This document shows, one piece after another, positions 26,132 to 37,560 of a stretch of DNA of 64,000 bases (the stretch's first letter is position 1; each line of letters opens with the position of its first letter). The position numbers were made by a program, and so were the translations under genes. Origin of the DNA: Cristatella mucedo. Taxonomy: Eukaryota; Bryozoa; Phylactolaemata; Cristatellidae. The notes beneath the pieces are model-generated. The model searched no databases, had not been told where the DNA came from, and saw only the letters and a program-made list of their open reading frames with translations. The DNA lies in contig WPIO01000011.1 in NCBI GenBank assembly GCA_009760855.2, positions 5,310,001-5,374,000 on the forward strand, read 5' to 3'.

Positions 26132-26676
26132 GGCGGCTCCTCGATGGCAGTTGCTGAGCTGACGGCAGGCTGGCGTCACGACGTCACTGCCCCTCTCACC
26201 TAGGCTGCAGCTCAACAAACCTCACCACTCCACGGATATCGTTCGTCTAGAAAGAATGCGGGAGCCAATGAGCTGCAGCACAGGGAGTGGGGGTGGAGGA
26301 GGGATGGACACGTGCCACAGGCAGCAAGCCCGCCCCTCACGGTAAGGCAGCTGTGGGAGAGCTTGCCCTTGATGAGCTGGCTCATGCAAGGGGGTCAAGG
26401 ATCATTCCTCTTCTCGGAATCTCCAGCCACCTCACAAATCTTCTGTCCACGCTCATGCCTGCAGACAAGCATCGCTGCTGAGCAGAGTGTTAGCTCGTAT
26501 CGATTGACTTGACAGCGATCGCAGTCGGTGGATCTGTACACAGTCCTCCCATGCAATGCTGTGCCTATCGGCTGGCAGGCTATCAAAAAGGACAATCAAT
26601 GGGTGTTCGCGGGCAAAGCACAGCCTCTTTCGAAGAATCGGTGTCTGTCACAACCCACAAGCTAGCCCAAAGAAAT
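26132..26676. other. CYB561 upstream region
   Basis: Expected promoter and 5' UTR of the minus-strand cytochrome b561 gene. No TATA box or named element was identified with confidence. Confidence 0.4.
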
Positions 26677-26880
26677 ATATATATTTACATATATATATTT
26701 ATATTTATATTTATATTTATATACACATAGTTCATTTGAATAGAGCTCTTAGAGAACTTTATCTCTATCCAGGCGCTTCGCATATACCGCTTAACACAAG
26801 CCGAAGGGCTTGAGCCAACGATCTCGGTAGCCAAATGGGAATGGACGGCTCACTGTGCCTTCACCCTTGGGCCATTTAAT
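26677..26880 (-). mobile_element. SINE-1 copy with (TA)-rich tail
   Basis: An ATATAT/TTATATT tract at 26677-26726 leads into AGTTCATTTGAATAGAGC, the hairpin and a diverged box B (GGGCTTGAGCC). Minus strand. Confidence 0.78.
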
Positions 26881-27221
26881 GGCTGCTCTGGCAAGAGATC
26901 GGCCACGATCAATTCGAGAATCTTAGAGAGCCCAAGCTTCCAGTTCGAACCACACATTCTTTGGGTAAGCCATCGGCTTCTAACCTTTATCTTTCTAAAT
27001 GTATTAAGTCCGAATCAAAGGTACACTTGCATCGATGATTTTGGGTGAGAGCTTATGCTCCAGCGACAGCAGCATGAATACAGCAGGCCTCTTTACCTAC
27101 AGGTAAGAAAGACAGGGCCACAATTGAATAGAGCCAAACTGGGTGGATTAAGCCAGCAGAGCTGCAGTGGATTATAGATAGATGACTGTACAGTTTTCTC
27201 GGGGAAAAACACGATGCAAAG

Positions 27222-27500
27222 CTAATAATAATAATAATAATAATGCACTTGATAAAGTGCCCTTGGAGAGCTCAATCTCTTTCTAGGCGCTTTACATTTG
27301 CTGCAAAGGGAAATGCAATTGAATGGTGAGTAATATCATGCTTGATAAACAAACAAAATGAATAACATGGTTAGGGGTGACATGCACAGGGTCAGCATGC
27401 AAATGTGGTTAGTGGCAGCATGCACAGTGTCAGCACGCATAAGCACATGAAGAACGAATCACAGGGACCCACTAAATGCTGTCCTAAATAGGTGTGTTAT
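27222..27500 (-). mobile_element. LINE A 3' end (truncated)
   Basis: (AAT)n, the hairpin and about 200 bp of 3' UTR with GTTAGGGGTGACATGCACAG, ending at the C-terminal ORF2 region (CTAAATAGGTGTG). Minus strand. Confidence 0.9.
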
Positions 27501-28429
27501 GCCTCATCCCACATCTGCAGAGAAAGTGGGAGAATCGGTGGGACTGCATTGTAAGAATCACAACTGTCCTCAGCCACTTCAAACCTGAGCATTTAGCCTA
27601 AGCGTGAGAATGCTCCCGTGGCCACTTGCTCAGCTGTACGCTCCCTGGAAAACCACTTTTGAATGCAGACAGATTTGGCAAAGAAAGTGACAAACACTTT
27701 GAAAAAGTAACGTCTTCATTGTATTGACCTGCCACAGGCACACTTCCACATAATTGCATATATCAAATACCTGCACCTGCCCAGACTAATAAAAAGCTAC
27801 TTGAGGCACTCTGAAAGTAGCATACAGTTCGGACCATGCAGCGATGTGGAATTAGTAGCTCGAGCACAGGCATTTTACGTCCACGCACGCTTGAGGAACT
27901 GTCTGCAGTGCAAGCTGCTTTTGAGTGGCCCTAAATCCACCGACAGAGGAATACGTCTGACATGCGAACAACCATCGGTACATCGTCTGCCGGTGACCAC
28001 GGCTACGAGTAGCCGAGTTAGATTTAGCAGGCCACCAATTTGGCACCTTGAGCACCTGCCTACGCCCCCCCCCAACTCTGCCCACAGGGTTGTCACTGGC
28101 ACCCCTAGCCGAAGAACCGGCCGCAACCACCGCCATGCATGCTACCGAGAAAAAGTGCTCAGGCAGTGGTAGCCCAATGCCAGGGCACCACTAGTACACG
28201 AACGGTGAGTTGCTGTTCGCGGAATGTCCTGGTCTGCATCTGAGTGCCATCAGCATGATCGTCGGTCCTCGGGGATCGACCATCTCTCCCAGACCCAGCC
28301 TTCAGAGCTGCCTCGATGCTCGATCTAAACCTCGATGGGTGCATTGAAAATGGTGAAACTGTCACCAAAAGAATTTGAGGCTGGCTCGAGGCACGCCTAA
28401 ATGAGCAGCATCCGACGAGTAAAGGTAGC
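27501..28429. other. Intergenic, unassigned
   Basis: A 123-codon plus ORF (27801-28172) and minus-strand ORFs overlap. None has a motif I recognise. Confidence 0.35.
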
Positions 28430-29000
28430 ATGAGGAAAGCCTGACAAGCAAGTATGTCAGATAGGTAAGCCAGCGAAAGTGATTGATAGGGACCTAAAAA
28501 TGAGTGACAGAGCCTGGAAGTCGATAAGCTTTTTAATGGAAACCTGGTCCAGGTTGAAGATAAGTTGTTTCCTGTGGCATATGTGAAGGTCGTGACAGAA
28601 AAGCATGGCTGCCGATCTTACACTTCCTATAAGCTCTGATAGCCCGAGCAGGAAGATCTAAGAAAGAGGGAGTTACAGAAGTCTAGACCGGATGTCACAA
28701 ATACATGGGCTACTGTTGCTACGGTACCTAATGAATCCACTCACGAATTTCGGCGATATTAGCTAGTTAAAAGTAGGCAGAATTAATTGAACAGCTACTA
28801 ATCTGTAAATCTAGCCCAGGGTCATTTTGGAACAAAATACCAACATTCACACTGAAGCAATGGGGGGATACACTTGCCGAGCCAATTTTCAGGGCTAGGT
28901 TTTTCAGTTTCTGACCGAAATCGTAACGAAGCTTAATTGCTAGGATTGAAGTTTTAATATAGCTCGGCTACCACTACTAGTTCGACCGTCTTTGATATGA
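28430..29000 (-). mobile_element. LINE A old fragment
   Basis: Reverse complement resembles the ORF2 thumb and C-terminal segment (compare ATGTCAGATAGGTAAGCCAG with the YLSDLL region of other copies). Heavily decayed. Confidence 0.65.
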
Positions 29001-29019
29001 AGGGCAGGCGGGAGACTGT

Positions 29020-31483
29020 GATCATATTAAATCCTGCTTATCTGACCACATGCAGATCTCATTCAATCTACAGTGTGTGCCCACATCCTCCTCTAAAATA
29101 ACCTGTGAATCGCGAAACCTCAAGACCCTTGACATCGATGCTGTCCGTGTGAGAATATCTTATTCACCTCTGCCGCTCAATCCTCCTTCCGATCTGTCAT
29201 CATTAGTAGATAGCTTCAACACGACACTAGCTGACACGCTAGACGAGTTTGCCCCTCTGACAAAGCGCACTGTGCGCCCCCGCCCAGACAGCCAATGGTT
29301 TACCGCAGACATTAAACTAGCCAAGTCTACTAAACGAAAGCTTGAAAAAGCATACAAAAGATCCGGACTAACTGTCCATCGACAGGCATATGAAGACTAC
29401 TGTAGGTCGTACCAATCGATCCTAGCAAAGGCCAAGTCTAGCTTTTATAAAAACATTGTTGAAACACAGATGCACAATCCAAAAATGATGATGTCGACAA
29501 TAAACCATCTCCCCAACCGTTCCCAGATTAGCTCCTTACCTGATGATCCTAATGATGATCTAGCCGATCTCTTCTCTCGATTTTTTGTGCAGAAGATAGA
29601 CAAGATCAGGGAATCCATCCCTGCGATGACAACCTCCCACTAGAATGCTGTTCCTCGGTTCCTGGCTGCACCTCAATGTCTGCATTTAAGCAGGTCACTA
29701 GTGATCTAGTCCTAAAGTTCGTATCTCAATCAAAGAAGACAACAAGTCCTCTGGACCCTATTCCCACTGTCCTGCTCCTACGTTGCATTGATCTACTGCT
29801 GCCATGCATAACTAACATAATTAATATGTCATTAGCCTCAGGTCATGTCCCAGCACCTTTCAAAAAAGCTGTAGTCAGGCCACTTCTCAAGAAAGCTACA
29901 CTTAACCAAGAGAACTTGAGCAACTACCGCCCAGTTTCCCTTCTACCATTCCTATCAAAGACACTGGAACGGATCGTGGCAGACCAACTGAACTCGTATA
30001 TCGAAACCTCACACCTTGCTAGTAAGTTCCAGTCTGGCTTTAGAGCTAATCACTCCACAGAGTCAGCATTGCTTCGGGTATACAACGATCTACTTAGGAA
30101 TATAGACATGGGTAGAGTGTCTCTGCTTGTTTTGCTTGATCTTTCGGCAGCTTTTGATACCATCGATCACAAAGTTCTTCTAGAGCGCCTCTCATCTCGC
30201 CTGGGCATCACTGGCACTGCTCTGCAGTGGTTCAGGTCCTATCTCAGTGGGAGACTCCAGAGTATTGACGTGATTGGACAAAGATCATCTGAAGTACCTC
30301 TGAAATATGGAGTACCTCGGGGCTCAGTGCTAGGTCCGCTTCTTTTCACGGTTTATACTCTGCCTCTTGCTGATGTGATTGCCAAGCACAATCTAGGCTT
30401 TCACATCTATGCGGATGACACTCAGTTGTACCTTTGCTTTGATCCCTCCCAGCCTTCGAGCACCTCAAATTCTCTCAACTCACTTGCTGCATGCATTGAT
30501 GACATCCGCACATGGATGGCAGCAAATTTTCTAAAACTTAACGATGATAAAACTAACTTACTAGTTATGGGCAAACCCAGTGTGATCCAGAGATTGGAAA
30601 GGCTGACTCTCAAAATTGGCTCTGCCAGCATATCTCCAGTTGAATCAGCTCGAAATCTAGGTGTCATATTCCAAAGCAACCTCTCGTTAGACGACCATAT
30701 CAGCTCCACAGTCAAATCCGCCTATTTTCAGCTTCATAACATTGCTAAAATTCGGGCTTGTTTAGATACAGATACCACGTCCAAGTTGGTCCATGCATTC
30801 GTGACATCCCGTCTCGACATCTGCAACTCACTGCTTACTGGCCTACCAGCATGTGCGATCAGGCGATTGCAGCTGGTGCAAAACTCGGCAGCTAGACTTG
30901 TCTGCCGTGAGCGGCGCAGTTGCCACATTACTCCACTTCTCGCCGACCTGCACTGGCTACCAGTCAAGCAACGGATTGACTTCAAGGTTTTGTCGCTCAC
31001 TTTTAGGTCCCTTCATTCTACGGCTCCAGCCTATCTGTCAGATATACTACCCCATCAGGCTAAGCATCGTACCACCCGCTTTTCGGAATCCAACACTAGA
31101 AATAACTCGTACAAACCTTAAATCCTTTGGAGACCGTGCATTTAGTTCATATGCTCCCAAAGCCTGGAACTCCCTCCCGACCTGCGTCAGAACATCCCCT
31201 GACCTGACCACATTTATAAGGAACCTAAAAACACACCTATTTAGGACAGCATTTAGTGGGTCCCTGTGATTCGTTCTTCATGTGCTTATGCGTGCTGACA
31301 CTGTGCATGCTGCCACTAACCACATTTGCATGCTGACCCTGTGCATGTCACCCCTAACCATGTTATTCATTTCGTATGTTTTTCAAGCATGATTTTACTT
31401 ACCATTCCATTGCATTTCCCTTTACAGCAAATGTAAAGCGCCTAGAGAGAGATTGAGTTCTCTGAGGGCGCTTTATCAAGTGA

Positions 31484-31521
<38 letters not shown>
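29020..31521 (+). mobile_element. LINE A copy 4, best preserved, RT nearly intact
   Basis: Starts near the end of the endonuclease domain and runs to a long (ATT)n tail (31487-31521). ORF2 parts: 29050-29643, then after a 1-bp deletion an open RT stretch at 29676-31121 (481 codons). RT blocks are visible: NYRPVSLLPFLSKTLE, LLDLSAAFDTIDH, YGVPRGSVLGP and YADDTQLYL (Tyr-Ala-Asp-Asp at 30408-30419). A second frameshift near 31100 separates the last segment (AFSSYAPKAWNSLP). The block-3 motif reads PRGS, whereas another copy has PQGS. Confidence 0.95.
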
Positions 31522-31564
31522 GTAGCTTAGGTTCTTTTGCTGTAGTTTTGACTTCTAAATGAGC

Positions 31565-31945
31565 AGCCTGACAGCTGAAACTGCCTATGTGTACGGTGTG
31601 GGACAAAAACTAAAGCTAAGCATATATGTTTTATTGGCTAAGGTAGACAGCAGAAAATCTAGACATTCGACGAGTGGAGCAGTAGTCATGGGGTCTCGAG
31701 AGCTGGGAGTCTTCTTAAACTGGACGATGAACTTTGAGATAAGCTCAGCGGGGAATTGGCTCTCATGGCTTGAAGGTGAAAATTGAGGTATCGCTGAGAA
31801 AGAAGACCATGGAGACAGTGATGATGCCGCAGTGGTAACGGATTCGATCGCTACCAGGATCTTATGTATAGTGCTGACCTGAGAGCAATTAAGGAGATGG
31901 CTGATGTTTAACATGAGCATCGTCGGATTGCGCATCTGCCAAGTT
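31565..31945 (-). mobile_element. LINE A old fragment
   Basis: The minus-strand ORF of 116 codons aligns by eye with the segment between endonuclease and RT (MLMLNISHLLN, VQFKKTPSSRDPM). Confidence 0.7.
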
Positions 31946-33769
31946 TGCTATTTTCCTATAGAAACCAGTCATGGCATTAGCTAGGCTTCGTTGGTGTGAC
32001 CTTTAACAGTCACCATACACCACCACCGCCACCCCTCAAGAGAACCGCTTTTGCTGTGGCACTGCTGGCTGTGCTTCGCAGCTTGAGCTCGAGGCAGCAT
32101 AAATTTCACCGAGCCGCGAAGAATATAAATGTCTCATAAGTTGCACGCACATCACCCCTACTCGCTGTTAGTGGGCAAATGGCACCACACCGCCGGCTGT
32201 CATTCGACCACATGGCCGTTCTGCACGCGACAGTAGCTAAGACTAGATGTTGTACTGCCGATAAACGCCCCCAGCGCTGCACCTGGCTTCTATTTGTCTG
32301 TTTGCTAGTGCGACGCTCTTGTGCGACACGCGGAGCCAAAAGCAAATGCAATCTGCACGGTCGATAAAGGCACCGCCATATGGCAGCCAGTGGCCTTCCG
32401 CAATGGGATGAGAGTGGTCCCGGCCACAGTGGCGAACTCGGCAAACCACAAGAGACTCGCTTGCTGCTTCTACCACTACCTTGAGCGAGTGTCGTGTACC
32501 AGAGGTCGGCACTTACCGCTCGCACAATCAAGCAGACAGGAACTGGCTCTTGTTTTATGACTAGACAGCAGCCGCCGCCGCAGGGGTGAAGGCCACTGAC
32601 TCGCCCACGCGTAGCTCCGGGTGAGTGGGTAGCTTCCCACAGTTACTGCTGCTGCAGCATTCGCCGGTCGCCGTCTGGCGGGAGGTTTTGACTGCCTCTG
32701 ATGAGCGGTGCGAAGATGTTGCCGTTCCAGCAAGCCTCGAGCGAAAAAGAAGAAACTTTAAGAGCTGGACAAGACGATCCAACGACTCAGCCCCGACAGG
32801 CGGCCGAGTCGACGAGCCAAGACTAGACCGTTCCACTCGGTCCAGCCCGCCATCCACTCCTCGCCGATAAGCCAGTAATCTGGCACGGGCTTCCGACCGG
32901 GCTCCGACAGTCCGAATAATAGCGGGTGGCGGCCGTGGTCCCAAGAACTGACTTCGTCGGCATCGCGGGGCGCGGCTCGGAGGCCGAGCGGTAGACGGCG
33001 GCGACGGTTGAGGTAGTGGCGACGGTGGCAGCGGTTGAGCGAGCGGCGGAATTCCACAACTTCTGACGTTCGCAAAGCATCGCCAGTAGCTACTAGTATT
33101 TAAGGTAAAAAAATATGTATACAGGATCGCTAATTTTTAGTTTCTCGATTGGATCTGAGCAGGGCGTCAGAACAAGCCGTACTTCAGGCTCCCAGCGTGG
33201 AAAGTGGCTCCGGCATCCAGCAAACGATCCGAGGTACCGTAGCAACTGCGTCAGTCGTTCGGACGCAGCATTGAATGCCGCAGGTTCAACTCAATTGCGA
33301 AGGTATGCAGCAGCAAATGGACTAACGTCTTTACTGCAAATACAACTCGCGAGGGCTAGTACTTGCAGACGTGTATTGTGCGAGTCTAGTGCCTCGTAAA
33401 GCGGCTAACGAGCCGCGATGGCAGTACCTGTGCGTACGCGCAGGTATGCCGAAGGTTGCAGAGCACGACAGCCGTAACACCACTCGACGTCTATAACTTG
33501 AAAAAAATGCCGGGTCCTTAACCGAACTCCGTAGCTGCGCAACGGCGCATCCGTCGGTCCACGGGAAGTCCTTCCGCCGGAAAACTTAAATGTAGCAATG
33601 CGCTGCGGTTAATATAAAAGCGGCAGAAGTCGAGCGCCAAAATTGGCAGTCAATCGTGGGCCCTCCACTAGTGGGCTACGCGCCGGTGCAAGCGCTAAAC
33701 GCGACTCCACCTGTGGGCGTGGCCACGACACTAGGTTGTTCCCTACCACCCAAGCCGGACTCGCACCGT
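31946..33769. other. Intergenic GC-rich region, unassigned
   Basis: Several ORFs of 80-140 codons overlap on both strands at 32100-33080 with no recognised domain. A TATA-like TTAATATAAAAGCGG lies near 33610. It could hold an unannotated promoter or exon, but I cannot support one. Confidence 0.3.
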
Positions 33770-34830
33770 TCCGCCCGATGGCTACCGCAATCCACTCTAA
33801 TTAGGCTAAAATCGAGCAGACATTTACGTCTCTGAGGCCACATTTTTGGCAGATATTGTATTTTTACTTATATTAACATTGCGGTGGATTAAGGTGGATT
33901 TCTGCGCGGGACAGGGCAGTTGCAGGTCGATTGCAGTGCAGTACAAGAGAACCCGTACGCACAGTGGAATGAAGTTCTTTGGGTGCAAAACCTTAAACTG
34001 GGTCTGATCTTATATGAAATGTAAATTAGAGCTACACCTTGGCAGTTCGAGGATAATTTGCAGTGGAATAGAGTGGATTGCGGTGTTTTCCCGGGTCATT
34101 TCGGGCGATTGCTGTGCATTGCCAATGTGTGAGGATGCGAAATTTTTATTTTAAGTGGGTGTGCGCACAACACGGTGCGCTTTAATATGCAATAAAACTG
34201 GAGCTCGGCGCAATCTATTTCTAGTCGTTTAGCGGTGGATGCGATGGATTGGAAAGCATTGCGGTATTGGCCCGGGCTACTGCAGCCGATTGCAGCGCAT
34301 TGCACGAGAACGGCCGTGACAATGCTAGTGAAATTTTATGAGCGCAATTGTCGTACTGTCATATGAGATCAACAAAGAACCTTTCGAACAGAACTTCTTT
34401 CATTGGACGGTGGAATGCAGTGCATTGCAGCGGATGCTGGTATTGGCCCTAAGGGTCCGCTGCAATCTCATTTCAGTGGACCTCGTCAGAATGCTTGAGC
34501 GGAATCACGCGAAATTTTCTGGTAAAATTGTACATGCAGCTTAGTTTGATATATGAAACTTTTTGGAGCTTTGCGAAGCTGATTTTTGGTGGATCTGAAG
34601 CGAACTAAAGTGGATTGCAATGGTTTGCGGTATAGGCCTACGTCGTTGCAGCCCATTTGCGTAAGTGCGCGTGCTCACAGTGACATGAAATTTGGTGGAT
34701 AGATGAAATCAAAGGTCAGTAACTGCATCCGCCCAAATGCGAGCTCAGCAACGTCAATTTCCGGTCGATTATAGCCTAATTAAAGTGGATTGCGGCGGAC
34801 TGTGGTGGACTGCAATAATTCGTCGAGCCA
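33770..34830 (-). repeat. Satellite-like tandem repeat, ~178-bp period, about 5-6 diverged units
   Basis: Recurring landmarks about 178 bp apart: GAGAACCCG near 33947, GTGTGAGGATGCG near 34129, GAGAACGGCCGTG at 34306, and related strings near 34483 and 34661. Each is preceded by a GTGGATTGCGGTATTGGCCC-type segment and followed by an AAATT-rich segment. Units are strongly diverged. The same family occurs at 58.45-59.55 kb. Confidence 0.72.
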
Positions 34831-34849
34831 GCGAAACATGTGCTACAGT

Positions 34850-35300
34850 CGGATAGATTCGCCATGGATTCGGGACTCTCGAAGCTTCTCTAAATCTCTC
34901 GCTTGAACTCCCGCAGCTGCAGCCCGAGCTCGTCCGGGAGACTTTCCTTTTTCATTCTCTTATTCAACTTTCATTCAACTTCTGAAATCTGGCGTAGCTG
35001 TTAGTCTCTCTGACCCAGCTCTTAGTGGTCAATCGCGTATCCTTTCCTACTAAATTCTTAGGTGTATTTATTCCGTCTATTCGCTCAAAGGCTGATGACA
35101 AGGATGACCCTCCAGGGCTGATGACATTCTGGCGCCTACTTGCGCAGGACTGATTCTTATATCCGCGACTCGTGATTCGTGTACTAGCCGGCACACCTCC
35201 GCAGACGGCATCGCCGGTCCGCCAGCCACTCCAGTGTATCCAAGCCCCTGGGAAGGTCTCACTGTCAGATTAAATCCATAGCTCAACTACCACTTAAACA
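34850..35300 (-). mobile_element. Possible LTR end of an LTR retroelement
   Basis: On the minus strand a TATA-like GATATAAGAATC (35164-35152) is followed about 85 bp later by AATAAA (35072-35067). A GCCAGATTTCAGAAG string that could be a decayed primer-binding site lies near 34985. A short ATG ORF (KKESLPDELGLQLREFKREI) then ends at a stop. No LTR pair, protease or integrase is seen, so this is weak. Confidence 0.25.
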
Positions 35301-35457
35301 GTGGTTTCCAGCGTATCTGCCTGGCTAGAAATGCATCAAAGTTTGCTCCAAGCATTTCTAGATAAAAAACCGCTGAGGCAAGGGCCCCATCGGGGGCTGA
35401 CCTGACCGAGCTTCTCCTGAGCAGATGCATATTAAAAAGGCCTTAGAAGCCTAAAAG

Positions 35458-35625
35458 CGGCGATGGCCCAGAAGGTCGGGTGCTCGCTCTTCACGACCGA
35501 GGTCACGTGGGCTCGGATCCTGCCGTTGGCGATCCGGTATTGCCAACTGCAAGCGGAGGTGAAAGGCGTTCTTAGGTTCTTCTACCGCTATACCTATGAG
35601 GCTGTTTAATCAGCTGATATTTTAT
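35458..35625 (+). mobile_element. SINE-2 copy
   Basis: tRNA-like head (GCGGCGATGGCCCAGAAGG, GTGGGCTCGGATCC) and the tail GCTATACCTATGAGGCTGTT, matching the copy at 21.1 kb. Confidence 0.6.
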
Positions 35626-35629
35626 TTCT

Positions 35630-35710
35630 GTTTTATTTTTATGCGTTGTCAAGAGCCCGGATAAGAATTAAGTTCTCCCACGGCACTATGCAAACGAAGT
35701 TTTCTTATTT
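35630..35710 (+). mobile_element. SINE-1 3' tail
   Basis: AAGAGCCCGGATAAGAATTAAGTTCTCCC hairpin (with a 3' partner GGCACTATGCAAACGAAG), headless. A second tail follows at 35865-35945 with (ATT)n. Confidence 0.6.
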
Positions 35711-35945
35711 TCTGCTAACTCTTAGGCAAAGACGCATCGGTTCCTGCTAGCGGCTTCATGCATATTTTAGCATGCACGTTCCTAAGCACGTGCTAGTTTG
35801 CTTTCGTATGCTTGAAACAGCGCATGTCACTAACCCTTGGCTATTAATTCTCTTGAAACTAGTAGTAAAGCACTTTAATAGGGATTAAGTTTTCTTAAGG
35901 TGCTACTCGGGCGATATATTATTATTATTAGCATCGTTATTATTA

Positions 35946-37299
35946 TATCTAGCTACGACCGAGATTTCCCAAAAATAAGCCCGATCATGATTTTTCAGGA
36001 TCCTCTAATTATAAGTAAGCCCTACTCCCAAAATAAGCTGGAGAAATGCTCGCAAACGAGATGATCTCCCCTGGCATTTGCATAAAGACCTGCACACACA
36101 GCAAGCAAATGAAGCATTCAGCATGGAACTTGGCACAAATCACTATGGCTTAACACTTAATTTAATTGTATACTTAAAGGGAATAATAATATATTGACCA
36201 GCAGACAAGATTAGTGCAAAAAGAGAAAGTCCAAAACGAATCGAGGAGGACTCCTGCCTGAGGCGAGAATCCTGCGGATTTCTGCAAAGAGATCGAGTCG
36301 GATCTCCAAATGGTCTGAGAATAGCGCGAGCAGATTACTATACTGTCCATCAGTAGGAGGACGAGGGAAAAGCTAAGAATTGTTAGCGCGGTTCAGGTCA
36401 ACAGCCATTATTTCCTGAGCTGGAAGACATCGTCTGTGAACGAATTACTGGCAGGAGAACAAAGACTTTGATTTTGAACAGGGCTGAGATTTGAGCATTT
36501 GCCTTTGCAATGGCACCACAGTTATAAATATTCCAATAATAATTCAGTTAAGCATCGCAGCACTGGCTAGATGTATTCCTTCTGTGATATGAACTTCTCT
36601 AAGACAATTGACAACACTGTTTAGGGGTGGAAGATACTGACGTTAACTAACGTGCAGCTACACTCAGATGCTTTTTTGAAGGCACTGGCTTTCATAAAGA
36701 CCAACTCTCAAACATGATTGCTAAAAACTAAATAATTGTGAGATGTGCTACACATTCATGTGTTATGCGAGCAGTCACTACAAATTTGATTAGCCTTTGC
36801 TTTTTCCTTAACATTCTCAAGAAACTATCGATACGCGATCGCATTGTTTAGGATGCCATTGTGCTTACGTAAGCGGCAAATATCTGTTTTGACAGTTTGC
36901 ATAGCTGAGAATAACGTCCACTAACGACACGGACGGTGTGAATGTAGGCCTATAACTGTGCACTGCTAAGGATTGCCAAAATTTGACCCTTGCACTTCTA
37001 ATCATGAAGAAGGTTTCTATGTAATATAATTTGGCTTTTAACGTCACACTCAGTCAATTAAAAAACGCTTGCTTAGAATGGGGCCTTGGCTTTTGCTTGA
37101 AGCGGTAATTGAACTCAGTTAGTTGCTGTCTATACACCGCTTGCTTTGCGTTAAGATCAACTTTTAGCACCCCAGCACACCGGGGAATGATTTGTGTCGT
37201 TTGAAGCCTTTTAAATCCTGCGATATCAATTTTATCAGCTATTTTTAACAAGAAAACTGCATAAGTGAAGAAGTGCAGAGCACAGCAACAGCCGCATGA
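35946..37299. other. Intergenic AT-rich region, unassigned
   Basis: No gene, RNA or named repeat recognised. Confidence 0.4.
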
Positions 37300-37560
37300 A
37301 TATGTAATGAAATTTATCTCCGTCTGTGACTCTACAAAGCCGGAAAGACAATCTGGGTACTAAGCAGCAGAGTTTTGTATAGCGCACTCAAAGGCTAAGC
37401 GGCTTTTGATACGCATTCGGTAGCCATGTATCACGCTTCATCTCACGCAACAAAGAGTAAGTGAGACGTATAGCTGAGTCGGGAGAGAAGTTTTTTAAGG
37501 CAGTGCGTAGCACGGAAGTAGCAGCTCAGGACGGCTAGTAAGGAGGGGCCCTAGTAGGGA
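37300..37560 (-). mobile_element. LINE B 3' end fragment
   Basis: ATCTCCGTCTGTGACTC, then GTTTTGTATAGCGCACTC and onward, matching 57415-57640. The copy is 3'-end only. Confidence 0.8.

Noticed and set aside
32100-33080. Possible host exon in GC-rich sequence with several overlapping ORFs
   Set aside because: No frame shows a recognisable motif, and overlapping ORFs in all frames are expected in GC-rich DNA.
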